Origin: an uncultured Collinsella sp.
GTDB taxonomy: Bacteria > Actinomycetota > Coriobacteriia > Coriobacteriales > Coriobacteriaceae
Direction: 5' to 3'
Assembly (NCBI GenBank): GCA_900756765.1
Contig: CAAELE010000008.1
Location: forward strand, 1 to 44,880
DNA: 44,880 nucleotides
Shown one piece after another: positions 41,789-44,880 of this stretch. Under the pieces are notes generated by a model. The model was not told the origin of the DNA. It did no database searches and saw only the letters and a program-made list of their open reading frames with translations. Made by a program: the position numbers and the translations under genes. The first letter of the stretch is position 1; each line of letters begins with the position of its first letter.

Positions 41789-43069
41789 ATGATTCGAGCT
41801 GCCCTGACGGTCGAAGAAGCTCTGGAGGGCATGAAGGCCCTGGAGCCCAAGATTAAAAACTATGCGCGTCTGGTTGTCCGCAAGGGCGTAAACGTCAAGC
41901 CCGGCCAGGAGGTTGTCGTTCAGTCTCCGGTCGAGTGCGCGCCTTTTGCCCGCGTGGTGGTCGCGGAGGCTTATGACGCCGGCGCTGGCCACGTGACGGT
42001 CATTTGGGCCGATGATGCCGTGACGAGGCTCACGTACGAGCATGTCGATAAAAGCTATTTTGAGCAGACGCCCGAGTGGAAGCGCCTGCAGTTGGATTCC
42101 CTGGCCCAGGACGGTGCCTGCTTTATCTTTATCGAGGGTGCGGACCCTGCGGCTCTCAAGGGTATCGATCCCGCCAAGCCCGCCGCGGCTTCCAAGGCAA
42201 GGAATACGCAGTGCAAGGTCTTCCGCCGTGGGCTGGACTACAACATCAACCCGTGGTGCATCGCCGGCGCGCCGGTCGTTGCCTGGGCTCGCGAGGTGTT
42301 CCCGGGAGACGCCGATGAGGTTGCAATCTATAAGCTGTGGAATGCGATTCTGCACACCGCTCGTGCCGATGGCCAGGACCCGGAGAGCGACTGGGAGCTT
42401 CATGACGCGGCGTTCGAAAAGAACCTGCGTTTCCTGAACGACAATCGTTTTGACCGCCTGCACTACACCGCTTCGAACGGGACCGATCTGACGATTGGCA
42501 TGACGAAAGGTCACGAGTGGGCCGGCGGCAAGGGCAAGACGCCCGATGGCCACCCCTTCTTCCCCAACATCCCCACCGAGGAGGTTTTTACCTCGCCTGA
42601 TCGCATGCGCGCTGACGGAATCGTCTACTCGGCCATGCCGCTCATCCACCACGGGAACAAGGTCGACGATTTTTGGATTAAGTTCGAGGCCGGCCGCGTA
42701 GTGGACTACGACGCCCGCGTGGGCAAGGCGACGCTTGCGAGCATCATTGACACCGACGAAGGCGCCGCTCATCTGGGCGAGGTCGCGCTCATTTCCAAGA
42801 ACACGCCGATCCGCGAAAGTGGCGTTCTGTTCTACGATACGCTCTATGACGAGAACGCCAGCTGCCACCTTGCGCTGGGTGTCGGCTTCCCCGAGTGCAT
42901 CGAGGGCGGGTATGACATGTCCAAGGAGGAGCTCCTGGAGCATGGCGTTAACGTATCGAGCACGCATGTCGACTTTATGATCGGCACGGACGACATCGAT
43001 ATTACGGGCATTACGCCTGATGGACGTGAAGTTGTGATTTTCCAGAACGGCCAATGGAGTTGGGAATAG
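41789..43069 (+). CDS. M29-family metal aminopeptidase
   Basis: The 426-residue protein resembles AmpS/PepS aminopeptidases of family M29. Candidate metal ligands are E in IPTEEVF, E in HLGEVAL, H in NASCHLALG, and H and D in THVDFMIGT. Such enzymes trim N-terminal residues from peptides in the cytoplasm. ATG 41789 is preferred over 41777 because TGGAG lies 5-9 bases upstream of it. The gene is monocistronic. Its last bases overlap the tRNA-Lys promoter. Confidence 0.92.
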   Translation: MIRAALTVEEALEGMKALEPKIKNYARLVVRKGVNVKPGQEVVVQSPVECAPFARVVVAEAYDAGAGHVTVIWADDAVTRLTYEHVDKSYFEQTPEWKRLQLDSLAQDGACFIFIEGADPAALKGIDPAKPAAASKARNTQCKVFRRGLDYNINPWCIAGAPVVAWAREVFPGDADEVAIYKLWNAILHTARADGQDPESDWELHDAAFEKNLRFLNDNRFDRLHYTASNGTDLTIGMTKGHEWAGGKGKTPDGHPFFPNIPTEEVFTSPDRMRADGIVYSAMPLIHHGNKVDDFWIKFEAGRVVDYDARVGKATLASIIDTDEGAAHLGEVALISKNTPIRESGVLFYDTLYDENASCHLALGVGFPECIEGGYDMSKEELLEHGVNVSSTHVDFMIGTDDIDITGITPDGREVVIFQNGQWSWE

Positions 43070-43088
43070 TCCCAGACCGTGGTACAAT
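43060..43088 (+). promoter_or_regulatory. Promoter of tRNA-Lys
   Basis: TTGGGA (43060-43065) and TACAAT (43083-43088) are 17 bases apart. The -35 box overlaps the end of the aminopeptidase gene. The tRNA starts 10 bases after the -10 box. Confidence 0.7.
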
Positions 43089-43097
43089 GCCACCCGC

Positions 43098-43173
43098 GGG
43101 CCGTTAGCTCAGCTGGCAGAGCAGGGGACTTTTAATCCCAAGGTCCAGGGTTCGAACCCCTGACGGCCCACCA
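43098..43173 (+). tRNA. tRNA-Lys (anticodon UUU), CCA encoded
   Basis: Cloverleaf with acceptor GGGCCGT/ACGGCCC, discriminator A, encoded CCA and anticodon TTT. Its 3' part GAACCCCTGACGGCCCACC (43154-43172) is repeated exactly at 43331-43349. Confidence 0.96.
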
Positions 43174-43183
43174 TAGAATAGAA

Positions 43184-43213
43184 AAGCGACTGGTGGACGC
43201 CGGCCGCTTTTTT
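43184..43213 (+). terminator. Terminator of tRNA-Lys
   Basis: An imperfect stem AAGCGACTGG/CCGGCCGCTT is followed by T residues. A diverged copy of this terminator and its flank is at 44457-44524. Confidence 0.7.
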
Positions 43214-43225
43214 GTTGCCGCGCCA

Positions 43226-43349
43226 CGGGTTCGAACCCGTCGGGGCGCGGAGCTGAGTAAACGCGTGAGCGTTTGCCAGCGCAGCGCGCAAGGCGCGAAA
43301 GCGCCGCAGCGGCCGCCTGCGGAGCAGGCTGAACCCCTGACGGCCCACC
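43226..43349 (+). repeat. tRNA-tail element behind tRNA-Lys
   Basis: It begins with a T-arm-like palindrome CGGGTTCGAACCCG (43226-43239) within a larger hairpin (about 43218-43250). Hairpins follow around TAAACGCGTGAGCGTTT, GGCGCGAAAGCGCC and GCCTGCGGAGCAGGC. It ends with an exact 19-base copy of the tRNA-Lys 3' end (43331-43349). The order of parts and much of the hairpin sequence match the element behind tRNA-Gly. Confidence 0.72.
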
Positions 43350-43367
43350 CAAAGTAAGGAATACGAA

Positions 43368-44165
43368 ATGAAAACAAATAGATACGGAATTAGCGGCAGC
43401 ACATTAAAGATAATAGCAGCCATTTCGATGGTTCTCGATCATGTAAGCAGGATCGTCCTGACCAATGGAATCATGACTCACGCATCGTACAGTCAGATAT
43501 CAGACGAACAGTGGGCGATTCTAAGCGAGGCTTCGGATGTGCTTCATGTTCTTGGCAGAATTGCATTTCCCTTATTTTGCTTTTTGATAGTTGAGGGATT
43601 TTTGCATACTCATGACATAAAGAAGTACCTGCGAAATATGCTTGTCTTCGCAATCATTGCGGAGCCCATATACGATTTCGTTCAAACCGGGCAACTATTC
43701 GACCTTCGGCAACAAAATGTTATGTGTGAGCTCCTGCTTTCCTTGGTCTTTTTGATTATTCTGGAAAAGATACGAAGCCTTTCAAAATGGAAGAGATGCA
43801 TCGCAGAAATTGCTCTGATTGTTTTGACAGCACTGGCAGCTGAATACACTAAACTAGATGGCGGTGTGTATGGCATTCTGCTTGTGGCTGCATTCTATTT
43901 ATTCCACGACAGCAAGGGCAAGATGTTCTTTGCTGCAGTATGCGCAGTGCTCCTTTCGTCATGCCATATAGTTGGCGGCGGATTTGAGCTTGCTGCAGCT
44001 AATGTACTTAATCCTGATGTTGCTGCCGCGGTTGTTTCGTTGCTGCTTATCAATTTTTATAATGGCAAGCGAGGGCTGAGGCTGAAATACTTCTTCTACA
44101 TTTTCTATCCGGCACATCTTGCTCTGCTTTATGGTGTCTCACTTATTGTTTTGAACTGTCTTTAA
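43368..44165 (+). CDS. TraX-family membrane protein
   Basis: The 265-residue protein starts with the TraX-type signature ISGSTLKIIAAISMVLDH and has about eight hydrophobic segments, with RIAFPLFCFLIVEGF and FFYIFYPAHLALLYG near the usual positions. F-plasmid TraX N-acetylates pilin; chromosomal relatives in gut bacteria are mostly uncharacterised membrane acyltransferase-like proteins. Its DNA is clearly AT-richer than the neighbours, and it starts 18 bases after the duplicated tRNA-Lys end, which suggests acquisition by transfer. AAGGAAT precedes the ATG. Confidence 0.85.
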   Translation: MKTNRYGISGSTLKIIAAISMVLDHVSRIVLTNGIMTHASYSQISDEQWAILSEASDVLHVLGRIAFPLFCFLIVEGFLHTHDIKKYLRNMLVFAIIAEPIYDFVQTGQLFDLRQQNVMCELLLSLVFLIILEKIRSLSKWKRCIAEIALIVLTALAAEYTKLDGGVYGILLVAAFYLFHDSKGKMFFAAVCAVLLSSCHIVGGGFELAAANVLNPDVAAAVVSLLLINFYNGKRGLRLKYFFYIFYPAHLALLYGVSLIVLNCL

Positions 44166-44274
44166 AAACTCTCAAACAAGTCTCTGAAAGCAGAAACAAA
44201 TTGACCCCAAGACTGCTTGTGAATTTCCGGAAGACCTGAGAGATGCGAGGATAGACAACGAGGGCTGCAGAAAG

Positions 44275-44466
44275 ATGCTTCTCAGTTTTCTGGCGGATTG
44301 CATGTATCTGTATGAGGATCACTTCCACACACTCATGGATAACAGTGATAAACACGGCAGATCCTCAAAACATGAGGCTGCGGAGGTCAAACGATGCTTC
44401 GAAAGCATGAATGGCAGCGAGAAAATGAGTTCGGAAGCACCCTCTGGATGCTCCAGCATAGAATAG
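44275..44466 (+). pseudogene. Possible gene remnant downstream of the TraX gene
   Basis: A 63-residue reading frame (starts MLLSFLADCMYLYEDHF) continues open upstream to 44188 without a start codon. No ribosome-binding site is evident, and its end runs into the repeated tRNA-Lys flank. It may be the broken end of a transferred gene or chance. Not recognised. Confidence 0.3.
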
Positions 44467-44524
44467 AAAGCGATCGGCTCCGGCTGGTCGCTTTTTAGTT
44501 GACGGTGCACGGGTTCGAACCCGA
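44457..44524 (+). repeat. Diverged copy of the tRNA-Lys downstream flank
   Basis: CATAGAATAGAAAGCGA, a hairpin with five T residues, GTTGACGGTGCA and CGGGTTCGAACCCG follow the same order as 43172-43239 behind tRNA-Lys. No tRNA precedes this copy. The hairpin (about 44467-44496) could still act as a terminator. It marks the right side of the TraX segment. Confidence 0.65.
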
Positions 44525-44880
44525 ACTTCTCTATATATAAGAACGCTTGGCGAACAAAACCCGCCTTTTACCGACGGGAAACAAATAGCTCATGCTTTTG
44601 GAGTAAAGTGGCGCTCCAGAGATGACCGATGCCTTAACACCTATAAACCAGCTGGTCATCGCCAATATCAGAAGCTGCTGCTTCGAATGCGGCCTCAGTG
44701 AAGCAACTGAGGGTTCTATTCATTTGTGAACAAAATATGGAGTGCGCGATTCCCGCCCACGGCGCCCCTCCGGTCTGGCAGTATATCTCCTTGCCGCGCG
44801 GCCCGGTGAGACCGGATCAGCCGCAGAGCGTGCACCTTGAGAACCGGATACTGCGAGGATGGACACACCAGATGTGTCGC
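44525..44880 (+). other. Non-coding right edge, possible rRNA operon leader
   Basis: No gene is supported. An inverted repeat CCGGTCT/AGACCGG (44770-44776 with 44809-44815) is followed by ACCTTGAGAACCGGATA (44834-44850). This resembles the CTTGA(G/A)AACTG-type stretch found before 16S or 23S rRNA in Gram-positive bacteria. A small GACACA/TGTGTC hairpin (44862-44867 with 44873-44878) ends the window. An rRNA gene would lie just outside. Confidence 0.35.

Noticed and set aside
43226..43239. Second tRNA gene behind tRNA-Lys
   Set aside because: Only a T-arm-like palindrome is present; no acceptor, D-arm or anticodon arm can be folded.

Overview
The window is a chromosomal replication-origin region of a high-GC actinobacterium. 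Gene content and order (rpmH-rnpA-yidD-yidC-jag-rsmG-parA-parB on one side, dnaA-dnaN-recF-dciA-gyrB-gyrA-tRNA-Ile/Ala on the other), together with protein character (Tat lipoprotein, WYL pair, thioester/CnaB adhesin), fit the Coriobacteriia, most likely Collinsella or a close relative. That assignment is recognition, not a database result.

Layout. Positions 1-603 hold a minus-strand tRNA cluster (Ile, Ala, Ile), a fold-back repeat and the gyrA terminator. Positions 604-11592 are one minus-strand series: an ATPase/winged-helix gene, dnaA, dnaN, recF, dciA, gyrB and gyrA, listed in the direction of transcription. The dnaA-dnaN gap (8262-8499) and the gap upstream of the ATPase gene (11593-11770) both carry TTTTCAACA-type repeats and share an exact 17-base motif. 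The first also has an AT-rich stretch with six TAA/TAG/TAC triplets. Together they look like a bipartite oriC with dnaA and the ATPase gene between the halves. Positions 11938-16978 run on the plus strand from rpmH to parB plus a small membrane protein, with three perfect parS sites spaced 39 bp apart just before parA.

Positions 17177-27662 carry rlmN, ddl, a DnaQ-DinG exonuclease-helicase fusion, a convergent pair of WYL regulators, and a membrane protein with a degenerate M28 peptidase fold split by a disordered insert of about 650 residues. Positions 27728-31159 encode an LPxTG surface protein with a predicted thioester domain and repeated CnaB-like domains. Positions 31414-31956 hold tRNA-Gly(CCC) followed by an unusual hairpin element that ends in a copy of the tRNA 3' end. 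Then come purB, a solute-binding-like protein overlapping a membrane GGDEF cyclase, a TSCPD protein overlapping a Tat lipoprotein, an OmpR-type two-component system, purC, a small membrane protein and an M29 aminopeptidase. tRNA-Lys(UUU) at 43098 is followed by a second copy of the tRNA-tail element, then an AT-rich TraX-like gene. The right edge may be the leader of an rRNA operon.

Most genes are housekeeping genes for replication, segregation, ribosome and membrane biogenesis, peptidoglycan and purine synthesis. The unusual parts are the ATPase gene inside the bipartite origin, the homologous tail-duplicating elements behind two different tRNA genes, the fold-back element beside gyrA, a phenylalanine at the GyrA quinolone-resistance position, and the peptidase-like protein that appears to have lost its metal ligands.
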